Below, in pieces: positions 1 through 13,756 of a DNA stretch of 64,000 bases (its first letter is position 1; each line of letters begins with the position of its first letter). The stretch lies in NCBI GenBank assembly GCA_034190875.2, contig CM067356.1, positions 19,740,806 to 19,804,805 on the forward strand. Reading direction: 5' to 3'. The stretch is from Urechis unicinctus. Lineage: Eukaryota > Annelida > Polychaeta > Xenopneusta > Urechidae. The notes under the pieces were generated by a model. That model saw nothing but the letters and a program-made list of their open reading frames with translations, had not been told where the DNA came from and did no database searches. The translations under genes and the position numbers were made by a program.

Positions 1-90
1 TACATTGGGTAGCTGTCCCCATAATACAGCTAGTCAGCGCTTGCACCAACACGAGATCCGAGAGGCGTTGTATGCTGTAACACAAGGTGT

Positions 91-129
91 GGTGCGTGGG
101 GAGATTCGTTGTGAATCTACCCACGCACC
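91..129. repeat. Strong hairpin near the left end of repeat copy 1
   Basis: Two 17-bp arms (GGTGCGTGGGGAGATTC and its near-perfect inverse) flank a five-base loop, with one mismatch. The same hairpin recurs at 2076-2114 in copy 2. Confidence 0.8.
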
Positions 130-1628
130 TACTTTAGGACGCATGAGAAAGGATATTTCTACTACCTAATCGATGAACAGAAACACTTGAATTAGATTAT
201 TTTTCATTTGCTCTGATACAACAAACTTTATCTCGTTTGCCAAATAAAACAACACTTTCAGCACCTCGCTGTATAATGCCTTAGAGTCGTTAGATAATGC
301 AATGTGAATGTCTCATCTACACCTGCGCTGCATCACCTCAAATTGAGATTCGAATTTTCGATTTGACTACGCAGAAGCATTTGCCACAACCAAAGATCTT
401 ATTATATGAAGATATCCGAATTGGCAATTCGCCCGACAAATTTCGTGACACCGTTCAGGCAGCGCCCCCTACTTTTGTGGAAGCTACTCGACGCGCAGCT
501 GCCAACCAACTTCGTTATGACTCCATATAGATTTTATCGTTGACAGTCGTTGGTAATGTGTCGTTCGCTAGAGGTTGGTAATGCGACACATTCCCTCCAC
601 GCCACTCGCTATCTTTTGTATGGTTGTATGTGATGAAGCTGACCCCCTCACTAACCTCAGCAGTTATATTGACTACCCCCAAACAGCCTTATAAGCTGCT
701 TTGAATTGATTTCATATGATTTCATATGATTTAAGAATACTATTGAAGTGACAGGCGCCACCCTTTTGCTTGGTGTATTTAAACGAGGGTTCCTATAATA
801 TTCGTAGTGGGCAAGTAATGTAATCATCAGAAGCTCAATTGCCGAGAGAGTGATTAGCCAATATCTCTTTCCTAACATCTTTGTCTAATACGACCGAATT
901 TGGACATGGTATTGCCATGAAAATTACTCCTGGTTAGGGTTTCAGTTTAGTTTGACGGTTAGCTCTGTTGTTTGGTAAATAGAATCGACTCCACCGACTG
1001 ATTCTCTACGTTGATTGGCATGGAACAACGTGGAACATGGTAAGATGTAACACAAGTATAAGCCATGGAAAGTGGCTTAGTCCCATGCAGGACGAATTAC
1101 GAGAAATTGCAATTGCTCATCGTGGTCTTGTATTATTGCATGTATAAAAAATGAATTCTGACCTGCTTTGAGAGGGTGCCCAGTTCATTATTTGGAGAAT
1201 AGGATTACCAACCAAACCACAATGTGCCTCACATAACAACATGAACGCTCTGGGTAATAGTACGAACGTTTGCTTTTGCATCCCATCTCGTCGTACATTG
1301 TAGTCAGCTATCTTTACAGTGCGCAATAATGAAACTGCAAGTGTTGTGCAAATTCAGAAATAAAGTGATAAAATACATAAGTGGAAATGATACAAATGTG
1401 GTACGCAATTTATAATGTTATACATATATAAAACGGCATCAATAACTCTTTTGATGCCGAAGCAACACCAAGCGACGTCGCCATAACGGATGCTCCATGT
1501 CCTATGGATCCATAACGATATGTTGAAGATTACTGTTGTCAACGCCTAATGTATAAAGACGTTATGCGGCCGCAAGTTAGATATGCTTAATCAAAGTTGC
1601 AGCGCGAGTAAGCACGCGCCTTGAACGT

Positions 1629-1677
1629 GTCAGGAAGTTAAGATGCGACGGTCGCCATGAACATCTTAAGTCCTGAC
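1629..1677. repeat. Hairpin near the right end of repeat copy 1
   Basis: Arms of about 16-17 bases begin GTCAGGAAGTTAAGATG and end CATCTTAAGTCCTGAC, around a 16-base loop. One bulge is present. The copy-2 counterpart (3666-3714) is more mismatched. Confidence 0.7.
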
Positions 1678-2075
1678 CGACATAACTTCTGCTCCTTGTC
1701 GGGTCTTACACTACGCAAGATAACCTGTTTCTATCTGTATAGGGCTGCAACGTGATGTCGTCATAATCCCGTCCTGCCCCATTTGTGCCCGCAAAAAGGT
1801 GCGAAAAAGCCGGACTGGCTCTTACAATTGTGGGTTCCAGTAGCATTCCTATTCAAAGTAAGGACTTTAACGTCGCGTGGTACCAGTGATGCTTGTAGTA
1901 ATCCTTGATTGAATTTAAAATGCAATAGCGACATTTTATGAGCTTCGTATGAATCATACTGAATTCTGTGGAGGTTATTCAATAGGCGTGGCACCGAAGT
2001 ATGGATATAAATTGCTAGTCAGCGCTTGCACCAACACGAGATGCGAGAGGCGTTGTATGCTGTAACACAAGGTTT

Positions 2076-2114
2076 GGTGCGTGGGGAGATTCGTTGTGAA
2101 TCTACCCACGCACC
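2076..2114. repeat. Strong hairpin near the left end of repeat copy 2
   Basis: The arms and loop are identical to those of the hairpin at 91-129. Its intact preservation in both copies contrasts with mutations elsewhere in the unit. Confidence 0.8.
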
Positions 2115-3665
2115 TACTTTAGGACGCATGAGAAAGGATATTTGTACTACCTAATCGATGAACAGAAACACTTGAATTAGATTATTTTTCATTTGCTCTG
2201 ATACAACAAACGTTATCTCGTTTGCCAAATAAAACAACACTTTCAGCACCTCGCTGTATAATGCCTTAGAGTCGTTAGATAATGCAATGTGAATGTCTCT
2301 TCTACACCTGCGCTGCATCACCTCAAATTGAGATTCGAATTTTCGATTTGACTGCAAAGAAGCATTTGCCACAACCAAAGATCTTATTATATGAAGATAT
2401 CCGAATTGGCAATTCGCCCGACAAATTTCGTGACACCGTTCAGGCAGCACCCCCTACTTTTGTGGAAGCTACTCGCGCAGCTGCCAACCAACTTCGTTAT
2501 GACTCGCGAATATATAGATTTGATCGTTGACAGTCGTTGGTAATGTGTCGTTCGCGACGCATTCCCTTCACGCCACTCGCTATCTTTTGTATGGTTGTTT
2601 GTGATGAAGCTGACCCCCTCACTAACCTCAGCAGTTATATTGACTACCCCCAAACAGCCTTATAAGCTGCTTTGAATTGATTTCATATGATTTCATATGA
2701 TTTAAGAATACTATTGAAGTGACAGGCGCCACCCTTTTGCTTGGTGTATTTAAACGAGGGTTCCTGTAATATTCGTAGTGGGCATGTAATGTAATCCTCA
2801 GAAGCTCAATTGCCGAGAGAATGATTAGCCAATATCTCTTTCCTAACATCTTTGTCTAATACGACCGAATTTGGACATGGTATTGCCATGAAAATTACTC
2901 CTGGTTAGGGTTTCAGTTTAGTTTGACGGTTAGCTCTGTTGTTTGGTAAATAGAATCGACTCCACCGACTGATTCTCTACGTTGATTGGCATGGAACAAC
3001 GTGAAACATGGTAAGATGTAACACAGGTATAAGCCATGGAAAGTGGCTTAGTCCCATGCAGGACGAATTACGAGAAATTGCAATTGCTCATCGTGGTCTT
3101 GTATCATTGCATGTATAAAAAATGAATTCTGACCTGCTTTGAGAGGGTGCCCAGTTCAAACCAATGCAGTCTATAACAATATGCTCTTCATTAAGTTGGG
3201 AAACTAGTATACGTTATTATAGCCAATATCCCATTATTTGGAGAATAGGATTACCAACCAAACCACAATGTGCCTCACATAACAACATGAGCGCTCTGGG
3301 TAATAGTACGAACGTTTGCTTTTGCATCCCATCTCGTCGTACATTGTAGTCAGCTATCTTTACAGTGCGCAATAAAGAAACTGCAAGTGTTGTGCAATTC
3401 AGAAATAAAGTGATAAAATACATAAGTGGAAATGATACAAATGTGGAAAGCAATTTATAATGTTATACATATACAAAACGGCATCAATAACTCTTTTGAT
3501 GCCGAAGTAACACCAAGCCACGTAACCATAACGGATGCTCCATGTCCTATGGATCCATAACGAAGATTACTGTTGTCAACACCTAATGTATAAAGACGTT
3601 ATGCGGCCGCAAGTTAGATATGCTTAATCAAAGTTGCAGCGCGAGTTGGCACGCGCCTTGAACGC

Positions 3666-3714
3666 GTCAGGAAGTGAAGATGCGACGGTCACCATGAACA
3701 TCTTAAGACCCGAC
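3666..3714. repeat. Degraded hairpin near the right end of repeat copy 2
   Basis: This is the counterpart of 1629-1677. The arms still pair around the same loop but carry several mismatches. Confidence 0.5.
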
Positions 3715-5040
3715 CGACATAACTTCTGCTCCTTGTCGGGTCTTACACTACTGCAGATAACCTGTTTCTGTCTGTATAGGGCTGCAACGTGATGTCGTCA
3801 TAATCCCGTCCTGCCCCATTTGTGCCCGCAATAAGGTGCGAAAAAGCCGGACTGGCTCTTACAAATGTGGTTCCAGTAGCATTGCTATACAAATTAAGGA
3901 CTTCAACACCTTTTAGATATGTCATAGCCCCAGTGATTCTCTAAATAACCATGTAAGTTTGATAATTATACGATTCGTAGTCATGGAGATATTGCCTTTC
4001 AGACATGACTAGAATGCTATAACAAAATGTGCTATTAAAGAGCCGATTTGGACTGTTATCAGTGATGTTACGTCACACTTTGTAGCCCTATAGCATATCG
4101 ACTTACCAAATGTGAGTTCACATCCCTGTTATCGACTATCACTGGCTCTTTCGCACATTTACTCTCTAGCATTCCAGTCGGGTGTGGAAGTGTTGATTTG
4201 TGAGTTTGTGAGGCTACGAATGGAACATGGATATGTAACTAGGAATAAGTGAATGAAATATACGAGCCAAGGTAACTGCACGTATACTTCAGTAAGATTA
4301 TAGCTCAGCCCTCTGAAAATACTTTAACGGTGCCATACAACTGTATTTACACTGGCTGACCCGTGTTAGTTATTGCGGTCGATTGTTGCACAATATGTTC
4401 CATTGTTACCCATTATGTTAAATTGGTCCTGGAAGATAATGCATTCCACAGATTCCGCAAGTATTCGCTTCTCTTGACTCATGCAAATATATTTAAGGAG
4501 TGATGAAAGGAAATTAATTGAAAACATGTTGACAAATATATTGTGAATTTGGCAACAATCAGTTCAGCGTAATGACAATCCGCAAATATTCGGCAAATCA
4601 TTTAGCAGCCTGTTATAATTCCACTAATATAAGCAAAGTATTTGCAGTGGTTGATATTCTACCATTGAGATTATTTCTGAACGTAATTAGTGAGCAGTTG
4701 ACATTGGTTGTAGTTAGCATTTAGGGTTAGTGGTGCTTTTGTTTGCATTTACCAGCGATATTCTACTTGCTACTGCATGCAATATTGTGCAGCCATTTTT
4801 GCCAAAAGCAACGCCATTTACTTGTGATATCAACACAGGTAACTCAAAGCACAATTAAACCCCGTCATAATAGTCTTTTATCATCATTAACATAACAAAT
4901 GACACCATCATAAAAATAATCACCACTGCCATCACCAAAATGGTATCATCACCACTAACCATTCATGCCGAGAATAGTTGCGATGAATGATTGTAGGATA
5001 TGGGGTTCACGGAATATAAAACCTCACCCCCATCCCAAAT

Positions 5041-5205
5041 ACAAAGAAAACATAATAACATTGCCTAATGGCTATGACGCTAGGGCAATAAATGTTGTAT
5101 CCGAGGAACTGTTAAGTACATGTTTCCTAGACTTATCATAAAGTGACATATTTTGGTGACTACAATAAGGCCAATAAAGCAATACAGGGCGTGTTTCCGA
5201 AATCT
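5041..5205. repeat. Imperfect tandem duplication, copy a
   Basis: A segment containing GCCTAATGGCT, a CATATTTTGGTGACTAC-like string and TTTCCGAAATC reappears in the same order, diverged, at 5269-5434. The copies are about 230 bp apart. Similarity is judged by eye. Confidence 0.5.
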
Positions 5206-5268
5206 TTTCTCAGTGTAGGCTGTGAGAAGCACGGAACTTTGCCCCCAAATCCTCTCCCACCAAAAAGC

Positions 5269-5434
5269 CAAAGAACAAAAACAATAACAACGCCTAATGG
5301 CTCTGATGCATCAGCAACGAAGTATTGTAAGTAACACACCGTCAATATTTTGTTTAGACCTATCATGAATTGATATATTTTGCATCTACCATTAAGACAA
5401 TCAAGCAATGTAGGGTTTGCTTTCGAAATGGTCT
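5269..5434. repeat. Imperfect tandem duplication, copy b
   Basis: Partner of 5041-5205. It shares GCCTAATGGCTCTGA, ATATTTTGCATCTACCATTA and TTTCGAAAT in the same order. Confidence 0.5.
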
Positions 5435-8400
5435 GTGATTGATCACAAAGGGGATAAATGATATCTACAATGTTGGTATTGAGATGGTATACACAACTAA
5501 ATCATTAAAGTTACGTTCAGTTAGCTTATGTAGCTTATATACTGTGCGTTAACTGTGGCGTACATAACAATCTATTACATATCTCAATGTAAGCTCAGTG
5601 CAGAACCTTACTTACCAAGCAACATTCACGGGAGCATACTATCCCATACGCTAGTTCAGTTCTAACCCTTAACGCTCATACTTTAGTACCATAGCTGATG
5701 CCATGCAGTTTACGCAAGTGTTCCATTTCATATAAACCTAACTACTTCAGTATTCTATGGAGTCAATTATTCAAATTACCGGAAACTTACATGGTTTCTA
5801 CAATGTTTCAGTTGGCGTCACAAGAAGTTGGATATTATTAAAATCCATTGCATTTCCAAGCTCATTAGTGAATAAGCGGAAACGTGGAAGTAGCTTAGGG
5901 ACAAGCTATACCGTATCACTGGTGAAATGCACTTGTTTTCAATTGTTGAATCGGCAACATTCTCGCAGTACGTTTCCCGATTCTCCGTATTTTCCTTTTA
6001 CTTCACTATTACAATGCCAGAGGTTTGTCATCACGCTAAGGTTTTGCTATGTGAGCTCGGTGAACTGTAACATATTATGCTACTAACAGCAAATGAATGG
6101 GCGATACAAGATTATATCGTATGAAATATTACCCTATATATTTATAATATTGCACGTTACACAAAGGTATCAGTCGACAACCTTATCGCTCAAAACTTCA
6201 ATGGTGCTTATGAGACCAGCTCAGATATCAGCTCTCGGCTCATTTGCTTATTCACTCATAGTAGCAAATCTCCCATTTCGACATAAATACGTCATCGGCA
6301 GCAAAGTGTAATGACAGGTGAATAACTATAAAGCGCATTTTGTTTCATATAAAACGCGCATAAGAGCTGGGCAATAAAACCTTCAGGCAATAGGACAATA
6401 AGTCATGTTCCAATGGCACGTGCTAGACTATCTGCATGCTTCATCGATGAACATTGACATTTAGCATTGTTTATTTCTAAGCCTTGCGCAGTGTTTTGGA
6501 CGAAACGGCCCATAGAAAAAATATCAAATAAAGGCCCGTTAGTGTGGTAGCATTTTAGGTGATGGTTTGGTACGCGCATCTATGGGTTCGGGGTAGGGGG
6601 CGTGGGTCAAAAATATCAGTGCTAAGTGATCAACATAATGTATCCAAATGTATTCTCTCTCTGGCAATATTGGCTTACGACAAATGCACAGCCATGGTAA
6701 ATCTAACGCTAAATGGAGCAACCAACATTGGTTGTTTCTACATAAGATGATTGGTCGCAGCACATTAATGTGTACATCAATTCCTATATAGAATATCAAA
6801 TATTCAGTAATAACTATCAACTATTGTTTTGTACTGTAATAATTATTAGTGCACCACGATGGCTACTTTTGTAAACTGTCTTTTGACTCATCACTGACAT
6901 TTATATGTGAAGCGGCTGCACCCCTTTCCTTTTGTATTTTTCACGTGATTTATCAAAACACACTTCCCATACCCAAGCTCGTAATATCGCCGAAAAAGGA
7001 AGGTGATGCAGTATTAGAATGTAATGTTTGGAAGCACAAGTGTTACGATTGTAACTAGGTAGTGGCTTGGTGAGGGCAAACTGTGATCAAAGAGGACTGT
7101 CGGTTGGTCATAACCGGCCATGTTGATTGCTCACAAGCAAACCACTTTGATAATTATATGTCAGTTAGGTTTATATGGCAGTGATAAATTCACGTAGCCA
7201 TCGAGCAATCGTTCTTGTATCAATAACAATCATTACTGATTCACATTTGAGCAGGCTTGTTAAAGCCCTAACTCGACTGTATTGTGCTAACCGCTAACAT
7301 TCTGCATCTGCTGATGAATATGTTGTGAGCATAGATGTGATATATGCTGCCATTCTAGCCTCGCTTCGTTCAATGTGAAACTTTTCAGATGCCACAGCAA
7401 TGCCTAAACGGGCATCACATTTGCTGTAAAATTTAGCTGAAGTTGAAGTGGACCAGCAAAAATCAACAAAGTGGGATAAGATGCTTGTAGAGGAGAAGCA
7501 GCGAAGGTATCTGGTCAGCTGTCAAATCTATGTAATGTATTAGAAAGATACCATCAACTTCAAAAATTGACGTATATGAGATATTTAGGATAATTAATAC
7601 ATAACGTGCCTAGAATCATCCCCAACATATCAACGTTTACATAATTATTTCATATTAGCGATATGAACACCTTATGTTTTTCAATGAACAATCGTCAGTC
7701 GTTAGTTTCGGTTGTTTAAACCTTGAATTATCCAAGTTGCAAGGTTATCCGTTTGCACATCCGGGTAACAACTGCTCAAAAGTTACCCTTTCAAACAAGC
7801 TGATCAACGCCTCTTTATACCAACATGGCAGAACTGCGAACGAATGTGGATGTAAAGCCTCATACACACACATTTGAGCATTGCATGGGTTTCAACCTCG
7901 CAAAGCATCCAGTTATAACGTCATTGTGCTTTATAATTATTTGAAAGAAGATTCGACAGAAGAATAAATAATACATTATTTGCAAGTGTCGTAGATTACG
8001 ATTATTGTATACCTTACAATGACAAAATAACATGAATGTCTTCTTTGTGGATCCTAAATGATATTAATAGCTAAGTCGTGATGACCATGGTTCTGAAGAC
8101 GCCATGTTGTTTTGCGTATAATGATGGAAAGTACATAGTAGATGTAATGTCCTAAAGTTTCTCTGCGTTCATATTGCCTTGAAAAGAGAGTTTAAATACT
8201 AAATAGCAAGCTATAACGAGTTGATACTCGAACATTTATATCCAGATATTTACACCTTTTCGCATTTTGCTATCACGGCCCGTTGAGTTCGGCCAGTATT
8301 TTGCGCCTTTTCATTAGATGTAAGATGTTGTGATGGCCCGTTTCCAGTCGAACCTATATTCTTCATTTGAGCAATTATTAACGATATAAGTACACAGATT

Positions 8401-8764
8401 GCAGGTGTATTTTTTTTTATCTCTTCGTCGATTTCAGAAGATAAAAACCTGACAAGTGCTGGCAAAAAAGATTTATATTGTTGCATATGCATTATTCCTG
8501 GTCCTGTCTTGACAGGTAAAGTGCCTGACAGTGTTCCAGAAATTAGTGATGCTATCTTTTAGACAGCTCCTTTACATGTTGTGATTGATATTTACAAACG
8601 CATACCCAGTTACTATGTATCGCTGTTGTGACTAGACAGAGTGTGATGGCGTTAAGTAAAAGAGTGCATCTTAATTTTCGCTACCAGTATCAAAGTATTA
8701 AGCTTAACAAATAACTTCGTATGTTAATGCATTGGTTGCATGCCACTTCTTCCCCACAATATAC

Positions 8765-8768
<4 letters not shown>

Positions 8769-8854
<86 letters not shown>
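8769..8854. repeat. (GA)n microsatellite
   Basis: About 84 bases of uninterrupted GA dinucleotides are followed by a short imperfect tail. A poly-Ser/Leu reading frame on the minus strand is only a by-product of the repeat. Confidence 0.97.
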
Positions 8855-8857
<3 letters not shown>

Positions 8858-10870
8858 AAGAGAGAGTAGTTACATTGCAAGCCAGAGCGCGTAGCATTTA
8901 ATACAAGCACGCAACATCACATTGCTGTTCGTTAGAAGCTGTAGCGTTCAAAAAGTGATAATTGCATCTAAGCATCTCTATGAACTTTTATCTACATTAT
9001 TTTCATATGGATAACAGACCAATGAGCTAAATAATTAGCATTCCTGTTTTTTGCTTAAGTAGACCGCAATCCGACACTATGTGAAATCATGGCAAAGTGT
9101 CAAACTTTCAAACAATAATCTCACACATGCTTTATAAACCGAACAAGCTTTTATTATATTGACATCACAATTCTTTATTTGTGAGTTCTGAATGGCTGGC
9201 CAATGCTGACATCACTAACAATAAACCATGCACCTTTGCAATACCATGTCCGAGCACCGTGGATGCAGTGCTTAACCTCTGGTCCCCCCCATACACGCAC
9301 GATCGAAATCAAAGCATTGCTTTGACCTTTGCTATTGATGTTGAATGTCATCAAATGTTGGATTTGATATTTACGTAGAGTTAATTAAACTATGATATCA
9401 AGCTTTCAACAGCGCAGGAAAACACGGGAAAATCGTTATCATTATTATTATTTTTAAGCGTTCAATGTCATTATGTTAATGTGTTTGCTAACACAATCGA
9501 TGTGCAATTTTTATATGATCGAGTGCAAAATATAGCTCTCTTACTAGTGCGGATGCCATAAAGATCATTCGGGAAATGCAGTTAGATTTGATTGCAGATG
9601 GTCGCTTTACAAACGCCATGTCTTTTATAATCAAATAAAACATGATGCCTATTTTAAACGGCCGTTATAATACGAGTTAAGCAGAAGTTAAAAACCCGAC
9701 TGATGTCTCTGAAATATTACATCATGAGTTATAAATAGCCATTAATCAATGCTGATGAATTTAGAACTTTGGCTCTGGCTAATCATCCTCAATAACCAAT
9801 CTGACTTCCGGTCTGCATATAACTCCAACATCCCATTATGAGGCGAACGTGCGGTGTGTGATGGCCAGTGTATATCAGTTGTTCAATAGCACATAATGGC
9901 GTCAGTGTAATATTGGGTAATGTACATATAATCTGGCTTTGACAAATACCTTGCACCATCCTTGCCATAAATAAACATATCTTCTTCAATGCTCACAACC
10001 AAACAATACTGTCTATGAATGCGCAGAGCTTGTATGGTTAATATGGAACGGACTGGTAAGATAGAACACCAACTTACACTCCGTACTGTATCATTTGAGG
10101 GACATCACTGTCAATAAACTCATTGACGGATACGACCAGTTGGATTGCTGTTCCATGTCTGAATCAGCTGGCTATACACATTGATAATCGATGTAGGTGC
10201 TTAGACGATGTTTGGTTGCGAGCTAATGCAACTAACCATGAACTTACCACCTTTGGCAAATAGATATATTACCTTACGATTCCTATAACGGTGTAAATTA
10301 TAGCCTAGTGAATTATGATAATATCAAATGACATGCGATGGAGAAGAGCGATCTTGGAACTTCTGTGCAGCTGAAGTAAGACACATAAATGTTGGAAATA
10401 ATCTGTGCCCAATTGATTTGGCGTTATCTTATATTCACAAAAGGGATAACTTGTAAAAAGATGTGTGGCGCCATTTGCAATGCACTTTCATGACATACTC
10501 ATGGGAGATGCATCGCGTTCTGCAATAAAACATTTGATACTTCCCCACCCAATGGCTGCGAAAATAATTCTAGGATAAGTGCATTTACGTTTATACCACT
10601 ATCTCTGTATGGCTCGATTCCAGCATCTCTGCTCACCTTCGTGGAGGTTCTTTGCATCACTATGTAGTCGTTACACGGATGAAGAGGAGTAACATGCATG
10701 TCCCATGTTACGTTAGGTGGCGCTTGTTGATTTGTTTGCTGGGATACTGATTAATATTATTTTGAGTAACATGTGTCGTTTGTATCTAACTGTGCTTAGT
10801 TTGGTGACAAATTATCAAAGACGTCACCTGACTAATTGTTTAACGGCCAATAAATTCCCCTTTTTGAGAA
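8855..10870. other. Intergenic stretch without recognisable genes
   Basis: AT-rich sequence with only short reading frames and no supported feature. It runs into the first assembly gap. Confidence 0.6.
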
Positions 10871-10970
10871 NNNNNNNNNNNNNNNNNNNNNNNNNNNNNN
10901 NNNNNNNNNNNNNNNNNNNNNNNNNNNNNNNNNNNNNNNNNNNNNNNNNNNNNNNNNNNNNNNNNNNNNN
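10871..10970. other. Assembly gap (100 N)
   Basis: Exactly 100 undetermined bases, a length usually used as a placeholder. The true distance is unknown. It lies just before the 220-bp satellite, which may be why assembly failed here. Confidence 0.99.
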
Positions 10971-11032
10971 TTTGTAAAAAGTAGCTATGCGAGTTTAACG
11001 ACTTATTGCTGATATTCACACTTTGTAAATGA

Positions 11033-12548
11033 ATTCAGTCCGCCATTTTTCTACCCTTCCAATTCTCATATGTGTTGATGTTTATTCATTATAGGAAAGT
11101 GATGGCCTTATGATTACAGTGAGAACACGTCATCGTTTCGATACGCTGACAGAAGCGTCTCCCAGTAGCCAGCAGTAGGCGTTTCAGTCATCCGAACGAG
11201 CGAGTTTCACTTTCCGACGTTATTGACACAATCTTACTTCATACACTGTATATAAATAGAGTCTGTCATATTCTTCTTCCGATTGTCTTATGTATGGACG
11301 TTTATTTGTTATAGAAAAGTGATGGACTAATAAAAACAGTGAGAACACGTCATCGTATCGATACGCTGACAGAAGCGTCTCCCAGTAGCCAGCAGTAGGC
11401 GTTTCTGTCATCCGAACGAGCGCGAGTTTCATTTTCCGACGTTATTGACACAATATTATTTCATACACTATGTGAATAGAGTCTGTCATTTTCTTCTTCC
11501 GATTGTCATATGTATGGACGTTTATTCGTTGAAGGAAAGCGACGGACTAATGATAACAGTAAGAACACGTCATCGTATCGATACGCTGACAGAAGCGTCT
11601 CCCAGTAGCCAGCAGTAGGCGTTTCTGTCATCCGAACGAGCGAGTTTCTCTTTCTGACGTTATTGACACAAGATTATTTCATATACTGTAAGTGAATAGA
11701 GTCTGCCATTTTCAGCTTCCGATTTCATACGCATGAACGTTTATTCGTTGAAGGAAAGTGACGGACTAATGATAACAGTAAGAACACGTCATCGTATCGA
11801 TACGCTGACAGAAGCGTCTCCCAGTAGCCAGCAGTAGGCGTTTCAGTCATCCAAACGAGCGAGTTTCACTTTCCGACGTTATTGACACAAAATTACTTCA
11901 TACACTGTATGTAAATAGAGTTTGTCATATTCTTCTTCCGATTGCCATATGTATGGACGTTTATTTGTTATAAAAAAATGATGAACTAATGAAAACAGTT
12001 AGAACAGTCATCGTATCGATACGCTGACAGAAGCGTCTCCCAGTAGCCAGCAGTAGGCGTTTCTGTCATCCGAACGAGCGAGTTTCTCTTTCTGACGTTA
12101 TTGACACAAGATTATTTCATATACTGTAAGTGAATAGAGTCTGCCATTTTCAGCTTCCGATTGTCATACGTATAGACGTTTATTCGTTGAAGGAAAGCGA
12201 CGGACTAATGATAACAGTAAGAACACGTCATCGTATCGATACGCTGACAGAAGCGTAGCCAGCAGTAGAAGTTTCTGTCATCCGAACCAGCGAGTTTCTC
12301 TTTCTGACGTTATTGACACAATATTATTTCATATACTAAATGAATAGAGTTTATTTGTTAAAGAAAAGTGATGGACTAATGAAAACAGTAAGAACACGTC
12401 ATCGTTTCGATACGCTGACAGGAGCGTCTCCCAGTAGCCAGCATTAGGCGTTTCTGTCATCCGAATGAGCGAGTTTCACTTTCCGACGTTATTGACACAA
12501 TATTACTTCATGCACTGTGAGTGAATAGAGTCCGCCATTTTCTACTTC
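11033..12548. repeat. 220-bp satellite array (about 7 units)
   Basis: The string CAGTAGCCAGCAG recurs at about 11163, 11383, 11603, 11822, 12041, 12254 and 12432. The period is 219-220 bp for the first five units. The sixth lacks about eight bases and the last is about 40 bp short. Most units carry the perfect 12-bp palindrome CGTATCGATACG, followed by CTGACAGAAGCG. Unit edges resemble AGTCYGCCATTTTC. A worn outlying copy of the core lies at about 13003-13065. Confidence 0.95.
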
Positions 12549-13756
12549 AAAATGAGTTTTAATTCATACGCTAGTCCAATTTCCATAGACAAGGTGGCGT
12601 TTTCGCTGCATCTCCAAGTAACCAGTAGGCGATTATATAATTTTTTGCCACATGACACCTATTTCTATCGTCATTGGTTCATTATGTCTGTCTTAAGAAT
12701 GGGTTTTTCACCCGACATTTCCAATACGTCGCAGATTGGTTTGCCTCGCCTACTCGCATCCCCACTCCTGGTAGCTCATTTTGTCTTTGAATGAGTCAAC
12801 TCACAATAGGTGGTCTTGTACTTTAATAACCAAGGTTGTTCCCTTATATTCATTATGAAACTGAGCGATATATAAGAACAATTCATAAAACCCCCTCTCG
12901 AGAGGTAAATGCAGATGATGTGCACCACTTGATTTCGTAAAACAAATGGACAATAATTAAATTGACATCTGGTTCACCCGGGCCATTTACTCACTGAATC
13001 TGTCATCGTATCAATAGGCTGACAGGAGTGTCTTCCAGTAGCCAGAGGGCGCTACTGTCATCCTATGGCATACGAATGACCGGCGACTCCCAGTATCCTA
13101 TAGTATACGCTGACCCCAGTTGTATCGGGTGACACACGTGGCTTCATGCTGCTTGGATCGGTCTTGCAGCTTCCTGATAAAACACTATGGCTGCGACTTT
13201 AAAAAGCCAATATTACCAGTATCGTAACAATAATATTGCAGCAGTATATTTCAGTGCACCCACCTCCATACACATAACTGCCTCGCCAACTCTGCGAATG
13301 TATAGTACTGAGTCTATTACTAGGATAGGGACAAAGTCATTCTTCAGGGCTATTATTGTGTTAATATGAAGACAAACAAAATGCAATGAATATCAAGAAA
13401 CTCGGGTTGCAAAATATGCCTTGCTTGTCTCATAGATGAAGAAGCTATTGCTGCCTGGCAGTGATTTGCAACTGACCATGATAAGCATCGACACCTGTAA
13501 TGATGCTCATATATCCAACGTCATTAATGTCTGCATTGCATATGTAGACTCATAACTCCAGTTGGTTCCAACATCTTTGCCTTCGTCGCCATTCATCGCG
13601 TTGACATGCTATGTCCCAGACTGCTGTACAGGCATCCATCGAACAAAAGGCTACCTTTATCATACCTCATGGAGCTGGACGTAAACCATGGCTCTCAATG
13701 CCTCTGACACGCCTGGCCTCGACAAATGGTCGATAGTCTACAGCATGGCTTATATG
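12549..13756. other. Intergenic stretch with a worn satellite fragment
   Basis: No gene is supported. Positions 13003-13065 contain a degenerate copy of the satellite core (CATCGTATCAATAGGCTGACAGGAGTG, split here for reference as CATCGTATCAATAGGCTGAC then AGGAGTG). Confidence 0.55.

Larger units (their letters stand above)
29..1872. repeat. Direct repeat unit, copy 1 (~1.85 kb)
   Basis: This unit is repeated almost base for base at 2012-3908. Similarity begins at the shared string GCTAGTCAGCGC and ends near AAGGACTT. The copies differ by scattered substitutions and short indels. The largest difference is about 76 bp present only in copy 2 (around 3159-3236). No terminal inverted repeat, transposase or reverse transcriptase is visible, and small ORFs in both copies resemble no family I know. 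It could be a tandem segmental duplication or two insertions of one non-autonomous element. A separator of about 140 bp (1873-2011) is not shared. Confidence 0.85.
2012..3908. repeat. Direct repeat unit, copy 2 (~1.9 kb)
   Basis: This is the second copy of the unit at 29-1872, in the same orientation and about 1.98 kb downstream. It holds an extra segment of about 76 bp at roughly 3159-3236 and a slightly longer 99-codon minus-strand reading frame (2151-2450) that is interrupted in copy 1. Neither that frame nor the plus-strand frame at 2282-2530 resembles a known protein, so I do not call genes here. Confidence 0.85.
3909..8768. other. Intergenic stretch without recognisable genes
   Basis: Only short, low-quality reading frames occur on both strands. 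I see no domain, splice-bounded exon or RNA gene that I can support. It holds the imperfect duplication listed at 5041-5434 and a short CAT/ATC-rich patch around 4870-4965. Confidence 0.6.

Noticed and set aside
29-3908. Helitron interpretation of the twin 1.85-kb units, because of hairpins near the ends
   Set aside because: The edges do not show the TC start and CTRR end, the hairpin distances do not fit, and no Rep/helicase is present.
8704-8910. Open frame rich in Ser-Leu repeats
   Set aside because: It is produced by the (GA)n microsatellite.
11220-11432. 70-codon frame on the minus strand
   Set aside because: It is part of the 220-bp satellite and not preserved between units.
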